Shown piece by piece: positions 10,954 through 22,730 of a DNA stretch of 64,000 nucleotides. This DNA is from Blumeriella jaapii. Lineage: Eukaryota > Ascomycota > Leotiomycetes > Helotiales > Drepanopezizaceae. Position numbers and translations under genes: made by a program. The notes under the pieces were generated by a model. The model searched no databases. It saw only the letters and a program-made list of their open reading frames with translations, and was not told the DNA's origin. The stretch spans positions 248,001 through 312,000 of the forward strand of contig VWND01000029.1 of assembly GCA_009599575.1 (NCBI GenBank), written 5' to 3'. Every line of letters begins with the position of its first letter. Position 1 is the first letter of the stretch.

Positions 10954-13900
10954 TCAACGACCGCGATGTAGGTCGTCCATTTGTTGAAAAAATTCCCTGT
11001 CGGCCTGGCTTGCGCGCGGAAATTCGGAACCTGGGGATCTGATCGGAGCTCGGTCCCGTGCTGCCTGCGCGTCAGCTCTGTGTAGATCTTCCTGCCCTCT
11101 CCGGCGCTCCATATCAGCATTCATCATACGCTCCTGGTCTGTCATGAGTCTCGGGGCTCCCATTCTAGGGGCAGGGTTGTGCGGAGAATAGCCTGGATGT
11201 GCCGATGAAGGCGCAGAAGACGGACCCGGAGCTGAATAACGACTATCGAAGGAGCTGTGCCTCGACTGATGTACTGCATGAGAGAATGCGGCTGGTGATG
11301 GTGGAGCATGAGAAGGCCCCTGGCCGAAGGCAAGCTGGCGATGGTTGGTGGGCGGGGGTTGCTGAGCTTGCGCTTGATAAGAAGGCCCAGATCGAGGAGA
11401 CGCGACGGCGTGGTGCTGTTGCTGCTGCTGCTGCTGCATGAAATAACCTGGTTGAGGTTGGCGTTGGTAGTAATCTCGCTGCTCGGCAGACATGTCGTGA
11501 GGCGAGCCAGCGGACTGGCGCGCTTGAGATGACTGAGGTGGAGGAGTCGCGGAGTATGGGGAGTCCTTCAATCGCATGCCAGGCTGAGAAGGAGCCGAAG
11601 AACGACCGTATCCGCCAGAAACTGACATGCCTTGCATATCACTGAGCGATGATTCTCGCCGGACCTGCGGAGGCTGAGAGGTCATGGAGTGACGAGCTTG
11701 TGGCTGAGGATACATTTGTGGCTGCGGCTGAGACTGTGGTTGAGGTTGCGCTTGAGGTTGCGCTTGAGACTGAGCTTGAGGCTGCGGCTGCGGTTGAGGC
11801 GGCAATTGCTGTTGACTATACGTGGGACGCCCATCGAAGTTGGTGGGGGTATAGCTTCGGGGGTGTCCTAGAGATGCCGAGTGTTGGTGTAAGGGGTGTG
11901 GAGCAGGCTGTGTGTAGGCATGTGGTGAAGCGTGGGTCTGCTGTTGCGGTGGAGGCTGAGAGGAAATTGACGGGGTCATGAGAGGATGTGACTGTGGAGT
12001 GCCCTGCGATGGCTGAGAGGAGTACCGGGAAGGATGTATCTGATGCTGAGGAGGAGGAGTACGCGTTCGCTGCAGAGATGATGTTGAGACATCACCGACT
12101 CGCTTGACTGGCGCAGGTCGAGGATCACTGGGTTCATCGTTGAGAAGAGACATGATGTTTGATTTCCTAGCTGGCTCCGGTTGCCGACTTGCTGCTGCTG
12201 GTACGGTTGCGGCGGGGGCTGCGTGATCTGCTGGGGGTTTGGAGGAGGCGCTGCATATATCTCTTGATTGGCAGGGGGGGCACTCATAGTAGGTCGAGGA
12301 ACAGAAGGAGGTGGAGCCGGCATGTTTTCGTGCGCCCCAAGGGCATCACCAGGAAATGGTCGCATCATCTGGTTGCTCCGAGGTTGATACTGCTGAGAGC
12401 TATGCTGAGGTATGTGAGGCGGGTGTTGAGGGGGGGCGGTGCGTCGAGCCTCAGAAGGCTGAGAAATGTTTTGCTGCGGATGTTCTGATCTTTGTTGAGG
12501 AGCAATACCGCTGAGCATAGATGGGGTTGAGTATGCCTCATACTGGTGCGGGTTTGGTGTCTCATTCTCTTGTTTCATGTGAAAGTGGCGGTTGGGATGG
12601 ATAGGTGGTTGTTGTGATGGCGGCTGCTGCTTGACCTGTTGGTCGCGCGGTGGCATCACATGTCGTGGATCTCTTTGCTGCTGCAGAATTTGGGTTTCTC
12701 TTTGCTGAGCGGCCTCTCTCTGCTGGGCAGCCTCTCTCTGTTGAAGCTCTCTCTGCTGCTGAAGCTCTCTCTGCTGTTGAAGCTCTCTCTGGACTTGCTG
12801 CTCTCGTTGTTGCTGCTCTCGCTGCTGCTGCTCTCGTTGCTGCTGCTCTCGTTGCTGCTGCTCCCGTTGCTGCTGCTCCCGTTGCTGCTGCTCTCGTTGC
12901 TGCTGCTCTCGTTGTTGCTGCTCTCTTTGCTGACGTTGCTCCTTCTGCTCTCGTGATAGTTTCAAGGCAGCTTGTCTCTCGATTTCGGCGTCTTGGGCGG
13001 CCATGACGGAGCGTTGCGATACGGCAGCATCGACCGGAATGACAGGCCGAGACATGTCCGCTGAGAAATAGCCCATGGCAGGTCCTCTTGAAGGTCGGGG
13101 TTGCGGTTGGATTTGCTGTTGAATCTGCGGAGGGGCTTGTTGTATAGGCTGAGGTGTCAAGTGCTTGCTCAAAACGGCAGAAGTGGATATGACAGCAGGC
13201 TGGATTTGAGGGACACTTCCGGCTTGAGCCAAGGGATGGAGTCGGCTACCAGCGCTTGACTGAGGCGGAGAGACTTGAGGCATCAAGGCACCCTGGCTAG
13301 GAGGTATCGCGTCTTCGCCTTGATCCATCGCGGACGCCGATCGAGAAGGTGCGCCAGGCGTAATGTCATATCGTCTTCTTGGGTAGGCAATAGGCGTGGG
13401 TAGAGGACCAGTGGATTCGTCTCCCTCGCTTCTCATCTGCCTCCTTAGCGATCGTCTCCCAATCTCTCTTGCCCGAGTCCACTTGGCGTTGGTAATAATT
13501 CTTGACCTGTGTCTGGATGTTAGCGACACGCCGTTTCTTGTTGCTGCCTGAAGGTACAGCAAGTCATTGTGGGAAAACATTGGTGTATACCATGATATGA
13601 GTCTTGGAGGTCATCCATTTCGCAATTCCATGCCAATCGGTACCAAAGTGCTTTAACAACGCAGGAAAGTCGTTCTGCTCAGGGACACTCCAGTAACTTG
13701 ATGTTTGTTGGGGGTTTCTGCGATCTTGCTGAGTATCGAAGCTCGGAGGCGGCGGAGCTGAGTCGAGACGTTCCGCAGGAACAGGAAAAGATTGTGGCAC
13801 AGTCTCGAAATTTACCGGTGCTATTGGCTTTGGCCTCTCCATGGCTGGAGGCGGCGGGGGAAATGGCGAATTGAAATCAAGCGGCGCATTCTGACTCGGT

Positions 13901-16900
13901 GCTGAGCCATCAAACTGAGAGGGGAACTGGGGGGGAACGGGAGGAGGAGGATGTGAAAGAGGAGGAGGAGGAGGGGGGGCAGGAGGAGGGGGAGGAGGTC
14001 CGCTAGACGGCTCGTGACGAGCCCATGGAGTCGCGGGCGCGGGAGTAGCGGGCGATTCTGCTCGATGGCCAGCAGCTACAATAGAGGGAGCGGCGGCGAG
14101 CAGTTGACTATTCTTGGCTTGCTTTGCGCCCTTTTCGCGAACAACTCGGGCTTTCTTCTTGGGACCGGGGGGAGCAGTGTCGTTGCCCATGTCGCCCTTT
14201 GGCGCAGCAGCAGGCTTTCGTCCCGGGGTTGGAGCTGGGCTGGCAACCTCACTCTCACTGGGTAGAGTCTCGGAGTTGAAAGTCGGCGCTGCAGCTCTGC
14301 GGGGACGTCCTCGTCTCTCTCCGTTATCTCCTTCGGGGCCGTCCTCCGTCTCCTCGCGGCTCGCAGCAAGATCGGCCATAAGGGCGTTGGATTTGGGATT
14401 CTTGGGCTTCGCCGTTCTACGGTTGCGCTTTTTCGGCTGCTTTTTCAGCTTTTCTTTCAATTTGGAGGTGTGCTTGACAAGGTAATAGTGTTGGATGCAA
14501 GCCTTGTAGTCTCGTCTCTCCAGCGCAGCCGCGATTTTGCTCCACTGCTTCGGAAACTCCAGGTACACCTTTTCGAAGATCTCACATTCCTCCTCGGTGA
14601 AATTGTCGATAGGCTCTCCAAATTCCAATCTCGCGAACGATCTTTCGAAGGGGACCAGGTGAGTTTTGTCGATGAATTGCATGTCTTGACGTTCCTCCTC
14701 GTCCCAGGCGCAGTCGGGAATAGTAGCCTCCTTGGCACTGGCTGTCTTTGCCCTAGCAGCCCGACTCTCCTTCTCCTGGGACTCTTTGGCTTCCAGCATA
14801 GACTCCGCAAGAACTCTTTCGAAGTCGGCCTCTGTTGCAAAGCGGCCGCGGCGAGTACCCTCCGGCTTTGAGCCGGCCGAGAGATCTGCTGAAGCTTGCT
14901 GAGCTGCGGCTTTAGCAGCGGCATCCTTGGCCTTAGCTTTCACGAACTTCTCTCTGCTACGCACCGCTGCTGCATCATTCGAAAAGTCCGTGAACGTTCG
15001 ATAATTCAAGTATGCCTCGCCCCATTTTTGACGTGCTTCCTCCTGCTCCACCTCCTTCCTGATTCTATCTGAAATCAACTTCTGCTTGATCCTTGCGCTG
15101 ATGGCGGCTCTTGGTTTCAACGTCTCGAGGAACTCGGGGTCTTCGAACCATTTCTTTTTCACGCCGAAGTTGGGCAAGCTAGCAATCGGTGGCGTCTTCA
15201 TGCGAGGCCGAACGGGTTCAAGCACAGCTTCCAAAATTTCCGAGTTCTCTGCTTCCGTCATTGCCCCCTCGCTATCTGACACGTCCATAAGAACAGATTT
15301 CTTTGCTATGCCATTGTGGGTAGGCTTTGGTACGCCAGTGGGCTCTACTCTTTCAGCATGGGTGCCCAGAGTCCCGCCGATCGACACATTTCGACTCGTC
15401 TGTACAATGGGAAGTTCTGGTTGTTCCACGCTGGGAAGTAGAGTTTTCGAGGATGCCAGAGGCGCAGGCACAGGTGCAGATGCTGCGCTATCAGGGTTAG
15501 GTTTGGCAGACTCAACGTTCTTCGGATCGATCAGTGGCGTGGGAGGTCGACTCCTAGCCATCGGCTTGGACTTTCGAGCTGCTGCCGGTGTCGAAGACCT
15601 GCTCCTAGCGGGCTCCTTCTGCTTTGGTGCAATCATCGAAGCTGGTGCAGCTATCTGAGCAGGTGCTGCTTCTTCAACTTTGACTGCTAGGGACATGCAC
15701 GCGTCAGCGGGTGTCGATAGGCTTGCCTGAACCAAGTCATCGATAGTGGAATCAATGAAGGGCTTGAGTAGGACCGCTGGTGGCTCCGGACGAGGATTGA
15801 GGGGGTTCTCTGCGTTGACCCTGGCCACCTCTGCGTCAATCTTTGCAATCTCTTCTACAAAATAGCTGTCAGTCAGATCGTCTTCGGAGTCCGAGTCTGA
15901 AGCCTCATGAGCAGCCTCAGCAGGCGCTTGGGGGATCAACTCCCGCTTTCCAATGACAGGCCTGCGCCCAAGAGAAGCATCATTTTTCTGTTCTGTGGGA
16001 GTGTCGGATGGAATCGCAGGCCTGATCTCGCGTGGTATGCTGGCATTAGCGGTGGACGGGCCTAAAACGGCGGGTGAGGGGCCAGTCTGATGAATCTTGT
16101 TGTCCCTAAGAAGCAGAGAACTTTGAGGTTCACTTCCAGAAGTTGAGCCGGACGGCACGAGCTGTCTGGGAACATCCTTCTTGATGTTGTTATCCGAATG
16201 CCATTGAATGGAAGGCGTAGGACCACCTGTTCTACCAGATATTCTCTGGCTGCGGGGAGCAGTAGGCACGGTAACCCCTGGGAGCGGTCCTGCTGCAGGA
16301 GGAGCGGCGGCAGGGGGTACGCTCATAGAGCTCTGCAAATTGGCTGATGATCCGAATGCTGGGACTTGCGGCGGCGGCGTAGCTGATGGTTGGGTTCGCC
16401 GATAGATGGCTTCAGGCGAGCGGCTTCTACCAGCAGGTCGATGGAAACCTTCTTCGTAAAAACCGCCTCTTCCGCGCCCTCGACCACCTCGAGGACCTCG
16501 ACCATAACCACGACCAAAGGAAGGAGTCGACTCCGAAGCCGGAGATCCCCCGGAGAGCGGTCCATCTCTCGATTCTCTGCGAGCACGATCAATAAGTTCC
16601 AGGTTGGGTGGCCCATCTCTAGTATCCCGCGAAGCGTAGCTTGGTGAACGCCCCCTACTAGGCGACGATGCCCGGCGACCTCCTCTACTGAACGATTCTC
16701 GTGCAGCCCAGCGTTCAATTCGTCCTCCTCTCTCTTCACGGAATGATGGTTGTCTCTCGTCTCTTCTATCCCTATAATCGCGTTCGGGGTCACGTCCTCT
16801 ATCGCGACTGTCATCCCGCCAGCCTCGGCCTCTTCCACGTCCTCGGTCGCCCCTAAATTCACCTCGATATCCACCAAAATCGCCGCGAAATTCTGCATGA

Positions 16901-17178
16901 CCGGATGCGCGGGGCCCCGTGGGAGCATCGGGGTAGTTCTTTGGACCTCGGGGTGGTTCTCGCGGGGGGAAGTCTCGAGATAAGTCTCGACTCGTCGGCT
17001 CTCGAAACAATTCCCTATTTGCATTTGCATTGAAGGAGTTGAGGTTTATCCTTGCGTCGGGTATCGAGCGCCTCCTCTCGCCACCACGCGCCGCTCCGTT
17101 CCTGTTGAAGCCATCGTTGTAGCGTGGTCCTGGCGATTGGTCGCGTGGGGAGCGTCGGGATTCGCTCTCATCATACAT
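10954..17178 (-). CDS. SNT1: Snt1-type SANT/Myb-domain corepressor subunit (about 2033 aa)
   Basis: Putative subunit of a Set3C/SMRT-like histone deacetylase corepressor complex in the nucleus. The N-terminal third is Arg/Gly/Ser-rich (RGRGRG blocks). A coiled, charged segment precedes SANT domain 1 at about residues 860-910 (FTEEECEIFEKVYLEFPKQW, then ACIQHYYLVK). SANT domain 2 is at about 1160-1210 (YWSVPEQNDFPALLKHFGTD), completed across an 84-nt intron (13507-13590) by KNYYQRQVDSGKRDW. The C-terminal half is Gln/Pro-rich, with about ten QQREQ repeats. Reading through needs a +1 correction near 13422-13431, after EADEKR and before ESTGPLPTP. It then needs a frame change near 12167-12204, where a 38-nt GT-AG intron would restore KSNIMSLLNDEPSD. 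The start is the ATG at 17178; a six-base upstream exon (ATGAAT at 17252, donor GTGAGT) is possible. Confidence 0.88.
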
Positions 17179-18146
17179 CTGATGTCTAGACCTTGAGAAG
17201 GATGCTGTCAGCTCCGAGCGAGAGAGCAGGCCTGGCTGCCACTCACATTCATGTTGCCGGGCGATGGCCCAGAGTAACAGCTGCTTGCTGATTACAGGAC
17301 GAGGAGTGTTGTCAACGGGACGAGGATGGAAGCGTCAACGCTGGCGCCGCGGCAACACAGCAGAGTATCAAATCCTTGGGTGTTGCATACGCATGGAGTG
17401 GCGGTCGACCTCTGGATTGAAGCCGGGGCGATCCACGAATGTGTGTTGGGGGTTTGCGAGGGCCTCTTTGCGAATGATATAGAAGCGATGTTGGAGTTGA
17501 GGTTGAGGTTGAGGTTTGAAGAGGCTCCAACTTCACGATCTCGAATTCGGACAGGCCCTAGTTAGCGCGAGGGTCCCCCCTGCAAGCGTGCCTTCATAGC
17601 CGCGGCAGCCATAAACGCGCTGCGGCTCTGCGCTTACCATAGTGGGGCGTTAAAGATCTTTCTTAGAGACTCACCTCCAACGTCCTCGATCCAACTTCAC
17701 AGCATCTCCGATATTCCTCTCCATTGCCAAAGCTTCTCGAACAGAAACGATTCTCTGGCAAGGTCCCAAGGTCTTGCTAGACCCCCTCCAGAGCGTGCGA
17801 GTTTCGATACCCCCCAAAAGCGTTGACAAGCCGCAATTGAGCTTCGATTCTCAAACGTGGATCGCTACTACGTCGGTGATAGACCCCCGAGGTTCTCAGA
17901 CATCTTCAAAGCCGGTCTGGATGATCTCGCGCGATCAGGATACTTGAGCAAAGCTCACGGACTAGCTCGTGGAGTCTGGCAACGTTTCTCGCCGATGTGG
18001 GCATTTCGAACCAGGACAAAGAAGACCATACATCCTCGACAGGAAACCCGTTGAATTCCTTCCTGAAGCTAGTTGTCGACGGAAATATCTCTCGGGCTTA
18101 AAAACATATTGGGAATGCCGGCTACTAGCAAATTTTGGTATCTATC
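17179..18146. promoter_or_regulatory. Divergent promoter region between SNT1 and deoxyhypusine synthase
   Basis: About 970 bases separate the two divergently transcribed starts. No gene is supported inside: the open frames are short and lack domain signals. It should contain the promoters and leaders of both genes. No canonical TATA box is obvious. Confidence 0.45.
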
Positions 18147-18609
18147 ATGACAGGCCAATCCGCACCAGCCGGTGCTCCGCCTTCCGCGGCCACCGACGCC
18201 GTCCTGGTAGCCTCAAACGAGATGCCAGAGGGCTCTCAAAAAGTCGAGGAACTTGACTTTAACCAGTTCACCGGTCGTCAAATTACCGTGGATGATCTGA
18301 TGAGTGGCATGAACAACATGGGCTTCCAGGCGAGTTCGATCGGCGAGGCTGTACGAATCATAAACAACATGGTAAGTCTTTCTGCTTTTTTGATTTGTCT
18401 TGTTCTGTTGCTCTTAAGTTATCACAAGCCAAGGGGGGTTGAAAGTACCACTGCTGTATGTGTATTTTTGCATTGTGCTTCAATCCCTAGTAGTCTCTGT
18501 TTCAGACTACTCTTCTAGCTGTTTGACCTTGTTATTCTCCTCATTGTTACACATTCATGGTCCTCGAGGAAGCGAGTTCATTCCGCCTTGTATATGTGCT
18601 CCATCTGGC

Positions 18610-18644
<35 letters not shown>

Positions 18645-19796
18645 ACTAGAGAAAGCTCTCTCTTTCGCAGTAGCCATCAGTCTAGGTTCTCCTACCTTGA
18701 TTCTTCCACCTAAACTCCTGATATCAGCCGTCTCCTTGTCAACAGCCCCCAATTTATTATTTTCTCTATTCTCTTACTCTTGTCCTGCGGTCATTTCTCC
18801 TCCCACCACAACTCACCCCTCTAACACCCTTTCTCCCAGCGAACCTGGTCCGACCCCCAAGACCCCACAGCAAAAACCACCATCTTCCTCGGCTACACCA
18901 GCAACCTGATCTCCTCCGGCCTGCGCGGCACCCTTCGTTATCTCGCCCAGCACGCCCACATCGGCGCCATCGTCACCACCGCCGGCGGCGTCGAGGAGGA
19001 CCTCATCAAGTGCCTCGCCCCAACATACATGGGCTCCTTTGCGACGCCAGGCGCCGCACTGCGCGCCCAGGGCCTGAACCGCATCGGCAACCTCATCGTC
19101 CCCAACAATAACTACTGTCTCTTTGAGGACTGGGTCGTGCCCATTCTTGACACTCTGCTCGCCGAGCAAGAGGCCTCCAGGGGCCCCGGGAAGACCGCGG
19201 AAGACGCCATTAACTGGACCCCCAGCAAGATCATCCATCGCCTGGGCAAGGAGATAAATGACGAGCAGAGCGTGTACTATTGGGCGTACAAGAACAACAT
19301 TCCCGTTTTCTGTCCCGCGCTCACAGACGGCAGTTTGGGGGACATGCTGTACTTCCACACCTTCAAGTCCTCGCCTCTGCAGCTTAAGATTGACATCGTG
19401 GAGGATATCCGCAAGATCAACACAATTGCTGTGAGAGCCAAGCGGGCCGGCATGATAATCCTCGGTGGAGGAATCGTCAAGCATCACATTGCTAATGCGT
19501 GCTTGATGCGCAATGGGGCTGAGAGTGCGGTGTATATCAACACGGCGCAGGAGTTTGATGGAAGTGATGCTGGAGCCAGGCCTGATGAGGCAGTTAGCTG
19601 GGGAAAGATCAAGGCGGGCGCTGATAGTGTCAACGTCTCTTCATGGATGGCAAAAATCTGAAAGCATGTTCAGTCTCTGACTACGGTACAGGTGTACGTG
19701 GAAGCCACGGCTTGCTTCCCGCTCATTGTTGCGGCAACCTTTGCAAAGAGTGTAGGCAAGCCTGAGGAAACAGACAAGAAACCTCCAAGTGGATGA
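18147..19796 (+). CDS. DYS1: Deoxyhypusine synthase
   Basis: NAD-dependent transferase that moves the aminobutyl group of spermidine onto a lysine of eIF5A, the first step of hypusine formation in the cytosol. Three exons (18147-18371, 18840-19634, 19692-19796) give 374 aa, the normal family length. The second intron (57 nt) is essential: reading through it ends the protein prematurely at SSWMAKI and loses the conserved tail [18 protein letters not shown]. Seen in the protein: [31 protein letters not shown], then [20 protein letters not shown] and [20 protein letters not shown]. The catalytic lysine is K331 in SWGKI (human K329). The first intron is unusually long (468 nt) and holds a run of 32 C. 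The ATG at 18147 precedes MTGQSAPAG. Confidence 0.97.
18611..18642 (+). repeat. Poly-C tract (32 nt) inside an intron
   Basis: An uninterrupted run of 32 C lies in the 468-nt first intron of deoxyhypusine synthase, about 200 bases upstream of the acceptor. Its true length may be misassembled. Confidence 0.9.
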
Positions 19797-20061
19797 GCAG
19801 AATACGGGTAATCGGAACAGAGCATAGAAGCATCGGGGCAGGAAAAAACAACGCTACCAGCGATGAAAAAATGTCATGCCAATAACAATCAGGTAAGGCC
19901 CTCGAATCGTTGTCTGGTACAAGTCAGACCTCTTATCTAAGTGGAAGTAAGAACGCAGGGGCTCATCTCTGACCAGAGTAAGATCTGAGTCTTGTTTTTT
20001 GTTTCGGCGTCACCAAAGCCCAGGGAAGCTAACAATTTCCAGATTTCGTGCAAGCCGGTAC

Positions 20062-21673
20062 CTACTCACCCTCAATGCTCTCGGTGCCGTGGGGTGATTT
20101 TCTTCGCAGTCCACCTCGGGCCACGAAATCGTAATCCCACGAGGTTTTCATCATTTCGTCCCGTACGTTCTTCGTGAGACCATCGGCACACTCTTCTACT
20201 GCGATTTTTCTAACTTCCTCCTGGGCCCGGAAAGTATGGATATCTTCAACGAGAAGATCAGCTGTGGCTGGTCCCGTACCACCAGAGCGCCGTGACAGTT
20301 TGGAAGGAGAGGCAGCGTATTTCTTTGCCGAGGACCTGGGTTTTGGCTTGCTTTTCTTGTCGTACCTGGACTTGAGGACCCTTTGGCGCTCGGACTCTCG
20401 TCGCCCATCCCAACCGCGCTGGCTGCCCTCAAATTTTTTGAGGCCGATGTACTGCTCCTCCTCGTCTCTTTTCCGGCGCTTCTCTCTCAAGGTGCAGAAA
20501 TCATCCTGAATCGTTGGCTTTCTGTTGAACCTCAGGTATTTGGCTCGTTTCAGGCTGCGGATGCTGGGTGAAAGATTCACATCGTCGGGAGCATCGGATT
20601 CGTCCTCGGCGATCGCGCGGGGACGCTTCACCTCAGCGGCATCATCCGATGAGCTGTGTTCGATGCTTTGCATGATTGTTTGATTTTCATGTTCAAAATG
20701 TGGTTGCTGGCGTGGTCCTTCCCAGCCGCGAGACGTTTGATAAAACGAATGTCTGCAAGTTGAGGGTATGGAAGCTGAATTCTGGAAAGAAAAGGAGGCC
20801 TGGAATTCATCTGTGTCCTGCGGTTCAGTCTTGATGTAAGGGATGTTTTGGGGGGGCTGAAAAGTAGCTTGGTGTGCGTTACGAAGTCGAAAAGTGCCGT
20901 CAGGATCCAGGACAACACTGTCTGGGTTACTATCTATGACCACTCAGCGAAGGCCCCCAGTATCGCCGGGCGTCTTTCAAGAAGCGAGAGACCCACAAGG
21001 ATCGGTGCGGTTCGGATCAGTGAGGTAACTTGGTGGGCCATGGTAAACGTATGGCTGGTATTTGCTCTTCTTCAAAGGCCTCACCATTCTTTCTGCTGCA
21101 CCCTTACGGTCACCCATGCCCTCGAGCAGGGCGGATGATTCTTTTATCACATCCTCGTTGGTACCGTCCTCCGCCGTGCCCAGAAACCTTTTTCGTCCTA
21201 CAAGACACGTTACCATGGATGGCAGAGCAGTCAGTACCCCGAGCGAGTTGGTTCTCGTGTCGCCTACCAGCCATGAACTCTGCGTGGGCCAGCTTGTCTT
21301 GAGGTGGTAATGATGGAGGAAGAGCTGATCTGTATGACACGCGGAGTCAACGATCATTCGATCCAGAAATTTCTGGGACAAGAGTCGACGAATCCCAAAG
21401 CATCTTGGTGATATCCAAGACTTACCTCCGGATCTCTCTCGCTCGACGAAGGGAAGACTTGATGTCCCTGGAAACGGCTGTTATAAGAGTTGTTCTCGAC
21501 AGATCGCGTTGAAGGTAAAGAAGGGCTACAACTTGCCGGTGAGCGCCTTCCTTGGCCGCAAGCTTCACCATAGTGGCTCTTTGAAGTGTCCCTGCAAAAG
21601 AAAACCGCTTGTTCCTTCCTGCTTCGCTTTTGCTTCTCTGCTCGTTATCGTCTTCGAGAGGTTCGTCAGGCAA
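20062..21673 (-). CDS. Uncharacterised basic, probably nuclear protein (470 aa)
   Basis: Family not recognised. Four exons join in phase: 21673-21426, 21329-21238, 21197-20997 and 20933-20062. Introns are 96, 40 and 63 nt; the 40-nt one (21198-21237) has a clean CTGAC branch site and TTGTAG acceptor. The N-terminus is helical and basic (MVKLAAKEGAHRQVVALLYL, then RDIKSSLRRAREIRR). The middle has RKRFLGTAEDGTNED and RPLKKSKYQPYVYHGPPSYL. A Ser/Asp-rich stretch is followed by strongly basic clusters (LREKRRKRDEEEQ; RYDKKSKPKPRSSAKK) consistent with nuclear localisation. The C-terminus holds a conserved-looking block (SWDYDFVARGGLRR). The terminal codons read GGTGAGTAG, so a GTGAGT donor overlaps the stop and a further exon is possible. 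The stop overlaps no neighbour, and the gene is convergent with deoxyhypusine synthase. Confidence 0.75.
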
Positions 21674-22126
21674 TAGACCGGTTGGAGCTCCTTGCCATCG
21701 GGTCTATCAATTTCGAGGTCGGTTTCTTACATTGCAAATCGCATTGGATGCTTAAAGCATTACGGCTGTCCAAAATGACTTGTGTTTACTGAACCTCGAA
21801 GGATAGGCGAGGCAGGTAGAAAAGTGAAGCCCAACCCCCGGGAAGAAGAAGAAGCGGCGAGCTTTACACATATGACCGTTTGTAAACAAACGGGATATGT
21901 CCCGACCCTCGAGCCGAGCCAGAAGCGGCAGGACCTTGCCGAAGCAATATCGTCCTGTCTAGCCTGGATGCATCGTGAACACTCCTGAAGTGCGTTGGCG
22001 TATTGCTGCCCTTCCGGCTATGCTTAACGCCTTTGGACAAGACAGAAAGTTGAAAATGGGCTATAGCTGCGAGTACAGACAGGAAGCAAAGACAAGGTCT
22101 GAAAAAGCAACGACACATATAGGAAG

Positions 22127-22304
22127 GACTGCGTTTTTTGACTTGAGCTTAGATTTTATTTGTCACAAGTAAAAACGAAAGATACTGTACGCTGCCATAC
22201 CATTGAATCAGCCTCGACTGCGTCTTTTGACCTAAGCTTAGATATCACTTGTCAAAAGTAACAACGAAAGATACTGTACGCTGCAATACCATTGAACCAG
22301 CCTC
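22127..22304 (+). repeat. 89-bp tandem duplication
   Basis: Two adjacent units (22127-22215 and 22216-22304) start GACTGCGT and end CAGCCTC. Both contain GAAAGATACTGTACGCTGC and CATTGAA, with about 10 substitutions between them. Confidence 0.85.
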
Positions 22305-22654
22305 TCAGTATTACGCTGTGCACTGTACGTTGCATTCCCCGTTCCTAACTTTCCACCTTCGCCAACTCCTCCTCCCCAAACTCCCCCTTACCACCTCCGG
22401 GACGATGTGCCGAATCGATTGGATAAAGTACCGCGTTTAAAACGTATGCATATATTGCCGCCGTAATCACAACAGGCCGGGTGGGGTTACACTTGGGAAC
22501 CCATTAATACTGCTTCTTCGATTCCAACTAAATCTCTTATTTAAAGAAAGGGTTTATGAAATGGATTCCAGACCATCCCACCGTCTGTACACATGATCAA
22601 TAGGCCTGAATGCGGCCAAAGCCACAGAAGCAAAGATCCTCCAGCTTCGAAGCA

Positions 22655-22730
22655 TCCCAAACATTCGGCCGCCCATCAGTGTGACCACTTCCCACCTTCC
22701 TCTTTTCTGGCCCTCGCCCTTGGATAGTAC
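22655..22730 (+). repeat. Direct repeat, copy 1 (second copy at 25346-25420)
   Basis: Shares AAACATTCGGCCGCCCATCA followed by a pyrimidine-rich CCACCTTC...CTGGCC segment with 25346-25420. The two copies lie 2.7 kb apart in the same orientation within or beside the AT-rich island. Confidence 0.7.

Noticed and set aside
10698..11042. 114-codon plus frame at the end of the SANT gene
   Set aside because: Lies in the 3' flank and antisense to the SNT1 C-terminus; no domain.
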